A stretch of DNA of 64,000 nt from Desulfarculaceae bacterium. GTDB taxonomy: Bacteria; Desulfobacterota; Desulfarculia; Desulfarculales; Desulfarculaceae. The number at the start of each line of letters is the position of its first letter. Position 1 is the stretch's first letter. The notes beneath the pieces were generated by a model. That model saw only the letters and a program-made list of their open reading frames with translations, made no database searches and was not told where the DNA came from. The DNA lies in the NCBI GenBank assembly GCA_021737145.1, contig JAIPEN010000007.1, positions 62,001-126,000 of the forward strand, given 5' to 3'. Position numbers and translations under genes: made by a program. Positions 38,162 to 45,992 of the stretch are shown here, piece after piece.

Positions 38162-38995
38162 CTATTTCCCCGAATCGAAGTGAGGGCGCGGCTGGCTGGT
38201 GGAGTAGACGGCCACGTCCAGGGCCTGGGCCACGCTCAGGGTGGGGTTGTTCTTGGGCATGAAATGGTGGGTGAAGGCCGAGAAGTTCTTCATCTTGTGC
38301 ATGCCCGCCCCGTCGTTGAAGGAGCCCGGCCCCCACAGGGGAGGGGCGATCTCGGTGCCTTGGCCGTCCGGGCCGTGACAGCGGCTGCATACCTGGTCGA
38401 AGATTTCCCTGCCCTTGGCCTGGTCCGGCTTGTGGCCGCTCTTCAGCTTCTTCAGGCCCAGCCAGGGGATGTCGGCGTAGATGGGCAGGCCCTTGGATAT
38501 CCAGTGGTAGTAGGCCATGATGGCCTGCATATGGCGGCCCTCGGGGGGCAAGGTCTTGCCGTTCATGCTGCGCTGGAAGCAGCCCTGGGTGCGGGTTACC
38601 AGGTCGGTGACGTACTTGCGGCGCTTGCGGTACTTGGGGTATTTGGCAGCCACGCCCACCAGGGACAGGGTGTTTCGCTCCCGGCCGGCGTTAAAATGGC
38701 AGTTGCGGCAGTTGAGCTGGTTGCCCACGTACTCCTTGGCATAGGTCTGGGTGTCCATGAGAATGTTGTAGCCGAGCATGACCCCCTCCCGGATGTCCTC
38801 CGGTGCGTCCTGGGGGCGCGGCGGGGCAAAGACCACCGCCGAGGCCGTGAGGCTCCTCCCCGGGGATCCGCCGGCCATTAGCGCCCGTTGGGCCGGGGGG
38901 CTGGCCATGGTGCCCAGCATTGCGTAAAGTCCCGCGCCAGCCACGATCAGGGCCACCGATAGCATCAGCGCTAGAAAAATACCGCGTGAATTCAA
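38162..38995 (-). CDS. tsdA: TsdA-like thiosulfate dehydrogenase / tetrathionate reductase (di-haem)
   Basis: A 277-residue di-haem cytochrome with an N-terminal membrane anchor or signal (about 7-28). Haem motifs are CRNCH (96-100) and CSRCH (203-207). Cys139 in TQGCFQRSMNGKTL matches the cysteine that axially ligates the catalytic haem in TsdA. GPGSFNDGAGMHKMKNFSAF and AQALDVAVYSTSQPRPHFD are typical of the family. TsdA joins two thiosulfates to tetrathionate in the periplasm and in some species runs in reverse. The start is TTG at 38995 with GGGGGA upstream. It is the first gene of a six-gene operon with an oxidase-like complex that may accept its electrons. Confidence 0.88.
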   Translation of the reverse strand: MNSRGIFLALMLSVALIVAGAGLYAMLGTMASPPAQRALMAGGSPGRSLTASAVVFAPPRPQDAPEDIREGVMLGYNILMDTQTYAKEYVGNQLNCRNCHFNAGRERNTLSLVGVAAKYPKYRKRRKYVTDLVTRTQGCFQRSMNGKTLPPEGRHMQAIMAYYHWISKGLPIYADIPWLGLKKLKSGHKPDQAKGREIFDQVCSRCHGPDGQGTEIAPPLWGPGSFNDGAGMHKMKNFSAFTHHFMPKNNPTLSVAQALDVAVYSTSQPRPHFDSGK

Positions 38996-39468
38996 GTGCT
39001 TTCCCCCAAAATTATGATTTGCCCAAGGCGAGCCCGCCTCCTGAGGGAGGTTCGCCTTGGACTTCGTTGGCAGACATTGCCAGTATGCGCCAAAATAAAC
39101 CGGGAATAAATGATGAGTAGTTTAGTAGTTATTTTTGGTCAATCCCTTAATTACTGAATATCGTGGCGGAAGCAGGCAATAGGTCAATTGGGAAATTTTT
39201 AAGAATGTTTTAAAAGAAATCGGGATACTTCAGGCGTGCATTTCTGTGCATGAATCCGGCTGGAAGCAGTGAAGTGCCCGCCGGCCTCGGTGCTGCCCTT
39301 GCCCGGGTTGTTGATTTCAGAAGGAGCGGGCTTATCTTCAATTCCCTCCTCTTGCTTCGCCAACCTCCAATTGACTTGGCAACCAAATGGTGCTTTTGTG
39401 GAGCGCGGTTGAACGACATTCCGTGAAAGTTCCCCGCATTGTAAAAAGCGAAACTTCAGGAGGGAATC
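38996..39468. other. Divergent intergenic region, tsdA operon / VOC gene
   Basis: A 473-base region between the minus-strand tsdA operon and the plus-strand VOC gene. It contains a long hairpin at 39023-39060 (CCAAGGCGA pairs with TCGCCTTGG, with an inner CCTCC/GGAGG stem). This falls in the untranslated leader of tsdA and could be a regulatory leader structure. The part from 39090 to 39230 is AT-rich and probably holds promoters. No clear -24/-12 element was seen apart from a chance GG-N10-GC inside the hairpin. Confidence 0.5.
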
Positions 39469-39954
39469 ATGGCCAAGCTAGTTGGAATCAACCACGTGGC
39501 TTTTTGCGTGAACGACATGGAAGCGGCGATCAAAAACGCCGAGGACAACCTGGGTGGCGAGTTGATGATCCGCTTCGAGTCCATTCCCGGCAAGTACAAG
39601 GGCGCCTGCGTGGCCATGGGCAAGGACATCGTCAGTTATCTGGAAGCCACCGATGAGTCCAGCTTCGTGGCCGGCTTCATCGCCAAGCGCGGCCCCGGCG
39701 TGCAGCATATGGGCCTCACCATCGAAGACCTGCCCGGCTACGTGGCCGAGCTGGAGGCCAAGGGCGTCAAGGTCGACAAGAGCGACATGGACAACGAGCA
39801 GTTCCCCGAGGCCCTGGTGGGGCCCAAGACCGGCCAGGGAGTGGTGCTGCAACTGATGGGTTGGAAGGAGCACGCCATGGACACCACGCCCGAGGGCGCG
39901 GAGGCGCTCAAGGAAAAGTACCGCAGCGATCCCAGCCTGCGTTTGATCGAGTGA
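39469..39954 (+). CDS. VOC-family protein, methylmalonyl-CoA epimerase-like
   Basis: A 161-residue vicinal-oxygen-chelate protein with two paired beta-alpha-beta-beta-beta modules. GINHVAFCVNDMEAAIKNAE carries the first metal His, PGVQHMGLTIEDLPGYVAEL the second, and ALVGPKTGQGVVLQLMGW includes the C-terminal strand. The layout resembles methylmalonyl-CoA epimerases and glyoxalase-like lyases. The C-terminal 25 residues (PEGAEALKEKYRSDPSLRL) are extra. No mutase or acyl-CoA genes are adjacent, so substrate is uncertain. CAGGAGGGAATC precedes the ATG, a strong ribosome site. Confidence 0.82.
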   Translation: MAKLVGINHVAFCVNDMEAAIKNAEDNLGGELMIRFESIPGKYKGACVAMGKDIVSYLEATDESSFVAGFIAKRGPGVQHMGLTIEDLPGYVAELEAKGVKVDKSDMDNEQFPEALVGPKTGQGVVLQLMGWKEHAMDTTPEGAEALKEKYRSDPSLRLIE

Positions 39955-40352
39955 GCAAATAACCCAATCATCGTAAAGCCGGTCCACGCTCCTCGGCACT
40001 TGCCGGGTGCGGCGTGGCCGTCCAGGACGCTCCGTTTGCCCCGCCGCCGGGTCTCGGCCGGGTGCGTCTTGTTGCGCTCCAGCTACAGTTGGGTCATTTC
40101 TCTGCTCCGCTCGCGGGCAGGCCCAGACTTTTGGCGGCGGCCGGGTTGAGCGGTCGGAGGGGCGGTTCCGCCTGAAATACCACGACTTCTTGGTTCAGAT
40201 CGCGGATGAAGCGCGCGGAGGGACTATCGCGGACCACGATATCCCCCGTCCTGGGGAATCGGAGCTAACTATCCAAAATTAAAGGGGGCAGGGGCGGGCC
40301 TTGCCGGGATGCGGGCCCAAGGCCGGCCCTTGCCGTGCCTATTTGCACAAGG
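39955..40352. other. Intergenic region before the marR gene
   Basis: About 400 bases without a supported gene. A GC-rich dyad (GGCCTTG at 40297-40303 against CAAGGCC at 40318-40324) lies near its end with no T-run. A short frame from 40007 has no ribosome site or domain. Confidence 0.35.
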
Positions 40353-40381
40353 TTGACACTTGTTTCCTAAAATGTTATGGA
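40348..40381 (+). promoter_or_regulatory. Sigma-70-type promoter with overlapping dyad, upstream of marR
   Basis: TTGACA (40353-40358) and TATGGA (40376-40381) are 17 bases apart, with an extended -10 TG at 40373-40374. A CAAG-N7-CTTG dyad (40348-40362) overlaps the -35 box and could be an operator for autoregulation by the MarR protein encoded 83 bases downstream. Confidence 0.55.
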
Positions 40382-40463
40382 TACTAAACTTCTGTGATCA
40401 AAGCAATTTCCCGGGCAGCGACGCTCGGCGGCCCCTTGCACGCGACCGGAGCAGACAAGCCAG

Positions 40464-40976
40464 GTGAGTATTGAGGAGAACATCCTGCGTTCCATCCGGC
40501 GCATCATTCGGGCCACGGACCTCAACAGCCGGCGTCTGGCCAGTGAGCACCGCTTGACCACGCCCCAGTTGCTTTGCCTGCGCCTGGTGGCCCAGGACGG
40601 TCCTCGGACCCCCGGCGCCCTGGCCAAGGAAATGTTTTTGAGCCAGGCCACCATCACGGGAGTGCTGGACCGCTTGGAAAAACGGGGTTTGGTGGAACGG
40701 CGGCGGGACCAAAAAGACCGCCGCCGGGTCAGCATTCACCTGACAGCCCAAGGCGAGGACGCGGTGCGTCTGGCCCCGCGTCCCTTGCACGAACGCTTCG
40801 CCTCCCGCCTGGAGGCGCTAAGTCCGGACGAACGCGATGAAATCGACCGGGTGCTGTCCATGGTGGTGGAGATGATGGAGGTCGGCGAAGTGGAGGCAGC
40901 CCCGGTGATCGCCTATGGCGACCTGGAGGCATCCTGCCAGCCGGCCCTAACCCACGAAGACAAAACAAGAGGCTGA
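40464..40976 (+). CDS. MarR-family transcriptional regulator
   Basis: A 170-residue winged-helix regulator starting at GTG. The MarR core is clear: LTTPQLLCLRLVAQDGPRTP, then LAKEMFLSQATITGVLDRLE and the wing VERRRDQKDRRRVSIHLTAQ. It is followed by helices for dimerisation and a 25-residue C-terminal tail with one Cys. MarR genes commonly sit upstream of betaine/ectoine transporter genes, and here the ProV-like gene begins 324 bases downstream on the same strand. It is likely to regulate itself and the transporter. Confidence 0.9.
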   Translation: MSIEENILRSIRRIIRATDLNSRRLASEHRLTTPQLLCLRLVAQDGPRTPGALAKEMFLSQATITGVLDRLEKRGLVERRRDQKDRRRVSIHLTAQGEDAVRLAPRPLHERFASRLEALSPDERDEIDRVLSMVVEMMEVGEVEAAPVIAYGDLEASCQPALTHEDKTRG

Positions 40977-41300
40977 TACCCACTAGCGAAACATGCTCAA
41001 CGATTCCTCCCCATACCCGCACAGCGCGCATGGCCGTCCCGGGGACAAGGTGTTCAGCGGCTGCTACTCCTGGCGTCACACCTGGCTCGCCTGCACCTAT
41101 TTAAACGTCGACTGATCCCCGTCCTGTTTTCGCAGCGCCGGCCCCGTTCGGGCCGAGGCCTGATCATTTGCCGGCATACCTTAATCTGAGGGAATCTGGG
41201 CAGTGACCAGCAAACAATAACCAAGGCACATAAACAGGAACTGGGACCGCCGGCCGCGTGAACCACGAGGCCGCCATTAACCCTAACCTCAAGAGGAACC
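40977..41300. other. Intergenic leader of the betaine transporter operon
   Basis: A 324-base stretch with no gene. It should hold the promoter of the transporter operon. No convincing -35/-10 pair or T-run terminator was recognised. The only clear element is AAGAGGAACC before the ATG at 41301. Confidence 0.35.
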
Positions 41301-42509
41301 ATGACCGAAAAAATCAAAGTCGAAGGGCTCTACAAGATATTCGGGCCCGATCCCCAGGAGGGCCTGCGGCTTTGCTGCGAGGGCCAGTCCAAGGAGGAGA
41401 TACTGGAAACGACCGGTCTCACCGTGGGGGTCCACGATGCCAATTTCAGCATTGACGAGGGTGAGATTTTCGTGATCATGGGTCTTTCCGGCTCTGGCAA
41501 ATCCACCATCGTGCGCATGTTCAACCGGCTCATCGACCCCACCGCGGGCAAGGTGATCGCCGATGGCGTGGATGTGACCGCCATGCGCCCGGATGAGCTG
41601 GTGCAGTTCAGGCTGCACAACATGAGCATGGTTTTCCAGTCATTCGCTCTGTTGCCCCACCTGAGTGTGATTGATAACGCCGCCTTTGGCCTGGAACTGG
41701 CCGGGGTGGACAAGAAAAAGCGCCATGCGCGGGCCCAGCAGGCCCTGGAGCAGGTGGGTCTGGCCGGTTGGGAAGAGTCCTTCCCCAGCCAATTGAGCGG
41801 CGGCATGCAGCAGAGGGTGGGCCTGGCCCGGGGCTTGGCCGTGGACCCGGCCATCCTGCTCATGGACGAGGCCTTCAGCGCCCTGGACCCCCTGATCCGC
41901 ACCGAGATGCAAGACGAGTTGCTGCGCCTGCAGGAGCAGGACCGGCGCACCATCATCTTCATCAGCCACGACCTGGACGAGGCCTTCCGCATCGGCGACC
42001 GCATCGCCATCATGGAAAGCGGCCGGGTGATCCAGGTGGGTACGCCCGAAGAGATTCTGCAGAATCCCGCCGACGAATACGTGCGGGCCTTCTTCCGGGG
42101 GGTCGACCCCACCAACGTGATTTCGGTGGGCGATATCGTGCGCGACTCCTACCCCACCATCATCGTCACCAAGAAGGGCAGTCTGCGTACCGCCCATGAG
42201 TATCTGAGCCAGCAGGAGCGCGAATTCGGCTTCGTGCTCAACGCCGATCGTCAGTACCTGGGCATGGTGTCCACCGAATCGCTGGTCCAGGCCCTTGAGG
42301 CCGGCAGCCCCGACAGCCCTCTGAATCAAGCCTTCCTCAAGGAGGCGGAGCCGGTTAAGGAGGACACCACCATGCAGGATGTCCTGCCGGTGCTGGCTGC
42401 TCACGACTGGCCGGTGCCGGTGGTGGATGAAAACAACACCTACAAGGGTGTGGTCACCAAGTATCGATTCCTCAAGACCCTGCACCGCTCCGAAGAGGCC
42501 GCGGCCTAA
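41301..42509 (+). CDS. proV: Glycine betaine/proline ABC transporter ATP-binding subunit
   Basis: A 402-residue ATPase of the ProV/OpuAA type. Walker A GLSGSGKS is at 61-68, followed by the Q loop (MSMVFQSFALLPHLSV), signature LSGGMQQRVGLARGLA, Walker B AILLMDEAFSALDP and the H loop FISHDLDEAFRIGD. The C-terminal 120 residues form a CBS pair, which in this family senses ionic strength. The N-terminal YKIFGPDPQEGL segment is family-typical. It powers uptake of the osmoprotectant with the permease 18 bases downstream. Confidence 0.95.
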   Translation: MTEKIKVEGLYKIFGPDPQEGLRLCCEGQSKEEILETTGLTVGVHDANFSIDEGEIFVIMGLSGSGKSTIVRMFNRLIDPTAGKVIADGVDVTAMRPDELVQFRLHNMSMVFQSFALLPHLSVIDNAAFGLELAGVDKKKRHARAQQALEQVGLAGWEESFPSQLSGGMQQRVGLARGLAVDPAILLMDEAFSALDPLIRTEMQDELLRLQEQDRRTIIFISHDLDEAFRIGDRIAIMESGRVIQVGTPEEILQNPADEYVRAFFRGVDPTNVISVGDIVRDSYPTIIVTKKGSLRTAHEYLSQQEREFGFVLNADRQYLGMVSTESLVQALEAGSPDSPLNQAFLKEAEPVKEDTTMQDVLPVLAAHDWPVPVVDENNTYKGVVTKYRFLKTLHRSEEAAA

Positions 42510-42527
42510 TATTGGGAGGCGAACAAT

Positions 42528-43364
42528 ATGTTCCAAGAAGCAGTAATACCGTTGGACGCCTGGGTCTCCCAGTTGGTGGACTGGCTGGTGAACAATTACC
42601 GCGATTTCTTCCAGACCATCAAATGGCCGGTTGAGCAGACCCTGATCGGCTTTGACCAAGGCCTCAACGCCTTGCCCCCCTGGCTGGTGATAATAGTTTT
42701 TGCCTTCATCGCCTGGCGCTTCTCGGGGGTTTGGCTGGCCCTGTTCACCGCGGCCAGCATGGTTTTCATAGGCCTGCTGGGCCTCTGGGCCGACACCATG
42801 ACCACCCTGGCCATGGTGGTCTCGGCGGTCATCTTTTGTGCTGTCGTGGGCCTGCCCCTGGGCATCATGGCCGCGCGCAGCGACCGATTCGACTCATACC
42901 TGAGGCCGGTGTTGGACGCCATGCAGACCACCCCGGCCTTCGTCTATCTGGTGCCCATTGTCATGCTGTTCTCAGTGGGCAACGTGGCCGGCGTGTTGGC
43001 CACCATCATCTTTTCCCTGCCGCCCATCATCCGTCTGACCAACCTGGGCATCCGTCAGGTGCCGGGCGAATTGGTCGAGGCGGGCCAGGCCTTTGGCGGC
43101 ACCCGCTGGCAGATTCTGCGCAAGGTGCAGATCCCCATCGCCCTGCCCACCATCCTGGCCGGGCTCAACCAGACCATCATGATGGCCCTGTCCATGGTGG
43201 TCATCGCCGCGCTCATCGGGGCCGGCGGACTGGGCGCGCCGGTCATCCTGGGGCTCAACACCCTGGACATCGGCCGGGCGGTCGTCGGCGGCATAAGCAT
43301 TGTATTCATGGCCATGGTGCTGGACCGCATCACCCAGTCCATAGCCAACAAAAAACATCCTTAA
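42528..43364 (+). CDS. proW: Glycine betaine/proline ABC transporter permease
   Basis: A 278-residue inner-membrane permease. A 30-residue N-terminal segment precedes about six helices. The ProW-type core is present: GLPLGIMAARSDRFDSYLRP, DAMQTTPAFVYLVPIVMLFS, and the coupling loop VEAGQAFGGTRWQILRKVQI. QTIMMALSMVVIAALIGAGG is also conserved. GGGAGGCGAACAAT precedes the ATG. It is the channel partner of the ProV-like ATPase. Confidence 0.94.
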   Translation: MFQEAVIPLDAWVSQLVDWLVNNYRDFFQTIKWPVEQTLIGFDQGLNALPPWLVIIVFAFIAWRFSGVWLALFTAASMVFIGLLGLWADTMTTLAMVVSAVIFCAVVGLPLGIMAARSDRFDSYLRPVLDAMQTTPAFVYLVPIVMLFSVGNVAGVLATIIFSLPPIIRLTNLGIRQVPGELVEAGQAFGGTRWQILRKVQIPIALPTILAGLNQTIMMALSMVVIAALIGAGGLGAPVILGLNTLDIGRAVVGGISIVFMAMVLDRITQSIANKKHP

Positions 43365-43420
43365 ACAAAATTCGCCGGGCAGGGCGACCTGCCTGGCGGC
43401 AATAACTAAGAGGAGGATCC

Positions 43421-44452
43421 ATGCGTATCGCGAAAATACTTTTGTTCATGCTGGCGGCAGCTTCCCTGCTGGCCCCCTTGCCGGCCATGGCCAACGACAA
43501 GCCTGGCAAGGGCGTGACCGTGAAACCGGCCCGCGCCACCTGGAACACCGGCTTCTTCCAGGAAGCCCTGGTGCGCCGCGCCCTCACCGAGATGGGCTAC
43601 GACGTCAAAAAGCCCAAGGACCTGGCCAACCCTATCTTCTATAAGTCCGTGGCCCTGGGCGATGTGGACTACTGGACCAACGGCTGGTTCCCCAACCACG
43701 ACAGCCAGCTGCCCCGCAACTTCGACAAGACCGCCGGCATTTACGGCTACGTGGTCAGGGCCGGCGGCCTGCAGGGCTACCTGGTGTCCAAGCGGGACGT
43801 GGAAAAGTTCAACATCAAGTCCCTGGACGACTTCAAGCGTCCCGAGGTCATGAAGGCCTTTGACGCCAACGGCGACGGCAAGGCCGATCTGACCGCCTGC
43901 CCTCCGGGCTGGGGATGCGAAAACGTCATCGCCTGGCACATGAAGGTCTATGACCTCAAGAAGAGCATCAACCCGGTCAAGGCCTCCTACGAGGCGGGCA
44001 TGGCTTCGGCCCTGGGCCGCTACAAGAGCGGCAAGCCCATCTTCTTCTACACCTGGGCCCCCAACTGGACCATCTTCAAGCTCAAGCCCGGCAAGGACGT
44101 GATGTGGATCAACGTCCCCAAGATCATTCCCAAGAAGTCGCAGGAGTCCGCCAAGGACCGCATGACCGCCAGCGGCATCAAGGGCGCGGTCAGCGATCCC
44201 GTCAAGCTGGGCTTCGTGGTGTCGGACATCCGCGTGGTGGCCAACAAGAAGTTCGTGGACGCCAACCCGGCGGCCAAGAAGTTCTTCGAGATTTTCACCC
44301 TGCCTCTGGAAGACATCAACGAGCAGAACACCAAGATGAACGAGGGCCAGAAGTCCCAGAAGGACATCGAGCGCCACGTGGACGAGTGGATCGCCAAGAA
44401 CCAGGACAAGTGGAACAAGTGGCTGGCCGAGGCCCGCAAGGCCGCCAAGTAG
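43421..44452 (+). CDS. proX: Glycine betaine-binding periplasmic protein
   Basis: A 343-residue exported binding protein with a signal peptide (1-23, ending PAMA). The mature part has the ProX pattern: RATWNTGFFQEALVRRALTE, VDYWTNGWFPNHDSQLPRNF, and a Cys pair in ADLTACPPGWGCENVIAWHM that is typical of ProX. Trp-rich segments (FFYTWAPNWTIFKLKPGKDV) likely form the aromatic cage for the quaternary ammonium. AGGAGGATCC precedes the ATG. It completes a proVWX order. Confidence 0.94.
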   Translation: MRIAKILLFMLAAASLLAPLPAMANDKPGKGVTVKPARATWNTGFFQEALVRRALTEMGYDVKKPKDLANPIFYKSVALGDVDYWTNGWFPNHDSQLPRNFDKTAGIYGYVVRAGGLQGYLVSKRDVEKFNIKSLDDFKRPEVMKAFDANGDGKADLTACPPGWGCENVIAWHMKVYDLKKSINPVKASYEAGMASALGRYKSGKPIFFYTWAPNWTIFKLKPGKDVMWINVPKIIPKKSQESAKDRMTASGIKGAVSDPVKLGFVVSDIRVVANKKFVDANPAAKKFFEIFTLPLEDINEQNTKMNEGQKSQKDIERHVDEWIAKNQDKWNKWLAEARKAAK

Positions 44453-44503
44453 CCGGGCCACTTAGCGCATAACCATAATGTAGAAAAACAGGCGCTTGGC
44501 TAG

Positions 44504-44530
44504 GCCCGGTCCCCGAGGTGGGGACCGGGC
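44504..44530 (+). terminator. Hairpin between proX and porin gene
   Basis: GCCCGGTCCCC (44504-44514) pairs perfectly with 44520-44530 around a 5-base loop. There is no T-run, so it is more likely a partial terminator or mRNA-stability element that separates expression of the binding protein from that of the porin. Confidence 0.5.
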
Positions 44531-44575
44531 ATGCGCCCCAACCAGAACCAAGCAGGAAGGGAGAAACATCACAAC

Positions 44576-45859
44576 ATGCGAAAACTAATCATCCCCCTTT
44601 GCCTTTTGCTGAGCCTGGCCCTGATGGCGGGGCCGGCCTTGGCGGCCTCGGTATCCGACGAGGACGTGAAGATGCTCATCCAAGAGGTAAATTCCCTCAA
44701 GGCCAAGGTCGCCGACCTGGAAAAGAAGCTCCAGGACAGCGACGTCAAGCAGCAGAAGCTTGAAAAGATGACCGTGGCCACCAAGAAGGCCATCGAGCCT
44801 GGCAAGGACGAGCCCAAGATCAAGGTGGGCGGCGCCCTCAGGTTCAATTATCGCGACACCAGCTTCAACGATGCCCAAAAGGGCAAGCTGGGCGACGGCA
44901 CCTTTGACATCTTCCGCATCGATGTAAACGGCGAGTACAACGACCTGCTCATCAGCGCCCAGTACCGTTGGTACTCCTACATGAACGTGATCCACCACGG
45001 TTGGGTGGGCTACAACTTCTCCGATGTCAGCCAGGGTCAGTTGGGTATCACCCAGGTGCCCTTCGGCCTGCTGCCCTACGCCAGCCACAACTGGTGGTTC
45101 GGGGTGCCCTACTACGTGGGCCTGGCCGACGACTACGACATGGGCCTCAAGTGGCGCTACAACCCGGGCAACTGGGACCTGAATCTGGGCTTCTTCAAGA
45201 ACGCCGAGTGGGGCAACGCCGGCAAGCTGGAGCGCTACTCCTTTGACGTGGTCACCGTGGGCGACCAGCAGAACGAGGAGACCAACACGGTCAACGCGCG
45301 TCTGGCCTACACCTTCAAGCCCTGGAAGAACTCCAGCATCGAGGTGGGCGTCAGCGGTATGTTCGGCCAGTTGTACAACAACACCAGCGACGGCTTCGGC
45401 ACCCGCTGGGCGGCCGGCCCCCATGTGCGCGCCAAGTTCGGCAACTTCGGGATAGAGGCCGAGGCCCTGCGCTACGCCTTCAACCCGGACAACCCCGACG
45501 GGGTGAGCGACGACACGGTGCTCGTGGGCGCCTTTGCTACGTCCTACCCCATCGCCAGCGAGGCCACCGTGCTGGTGGGCAACCTGAGCTACGACGTGCC
45601 CGTGAGCTGGGGCCCGGTCACCGGCCTGCAGTTCTACAACGACTTCAGCGTGAGCATGAAGGAAAAGAGCAACTACAACGACTCCTACATCAACACCCTG
45701 GGTTGCCTCATTTCCTCCGGTCCCGTCTACACCTACGTGGACTTGGTGATGGGCAAGAACATGGTGTGGCTGGGCGGGCCCAACGACGCTCTGGCCGAGG
45801 GTGATCCCAACGCCGAGTGGACCGCGCTGTTCAACATCAACGTGGGCTACTACTTCTAG
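44576..45859 (+). CDS. Outer-membrane porin with N-terminal coiled coil
   Basis: A 427-residue exported porin-like protein. The signal peptide (1-23, ending PALA) is followed by a coiled coil (VSDEDVKMLIQEVNSLKAKV and DLEKKLQDSDVKQQKLEKM) of the kind that reaches into the periplasm, and then a beta-barrel with many aromatic strands (KVGGALRFNYRDTSF, LLISAQYRWYSYMN, WDLNLGFFKNAEWG), ending NINVGYYF. It probably admits small solutes such as betaine, judging by its place after proX. The ATG at 44576 is chosen because AGGAAGGGAG precedes it and the signal peptide begins there. Confidence 0.88.
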   Translation: MRKLIIPLCLLLSLALMAGPALAASVSDEDVKMLIQEVNSLKAKVADLEKKLQDSDVKQQKLEKMTVATKKAIEPGKDEPKIKVGGALRFNYRDTSFNDAQKGKLGDGTFDIFRIDVNGEYNDLLISAQYRWYSYMNVIHHGWVGYNFSDVSQGQLGITQVPFGLLPYASHNWWFGVPYYVGLADDYDMGLKWRYNPGNWDLNLGFFKNAEWGNAGKLERYSFDVVTVGDQQNEETNTVNARLAYTFKPWKNSSIEVGVSGMFGQLYNNTSDGFGTRWAAGPHVRAKFGNFGIEAEALRYAFNPDNPDGVSDDTVLVGAFATSYPIASEATVLVGNLSYDVPVSWGPVTGLQFYNDFSVSMKEKSNYNDSYINTLGCLISSGPVYTYVDLVMGKNMVWLGGPNDALAEGDPNAEWTALFNINVGYYF

Positions 45860-45880
45860 GCCCCACCTACCTGCAACCCC

Positions 45881-45915
45881 AAAGACCGGGGCCTTCGGGC
45901 TCCGGTCTTTTTTTT
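45881..45915 (+). terminator. Intrinsic terminator after porin gene
   Basis: AAAGACCGGGGCC pairs with GGCTCCGGTCTTT (one G-U) around a TTCG tetraloop, followed by a run of eight T residues. Confidence 0.95.
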
Positions 45916-45992
45916 GGCTCCCGGCCTGGGCGGGGCGGCTCGGGTAAGAATGCTTGGCTAAACCCCTGCCGCCGATATACAGTTTATGAGCC

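Noticed and set aside
39018-39040. GG-N10-GC on the minus strand before tsdA as a sigma-54 promoter
   Set aside because: The pair lies within the hairpin stem and neither flanking element resembles TGGCAC or TTGCA.
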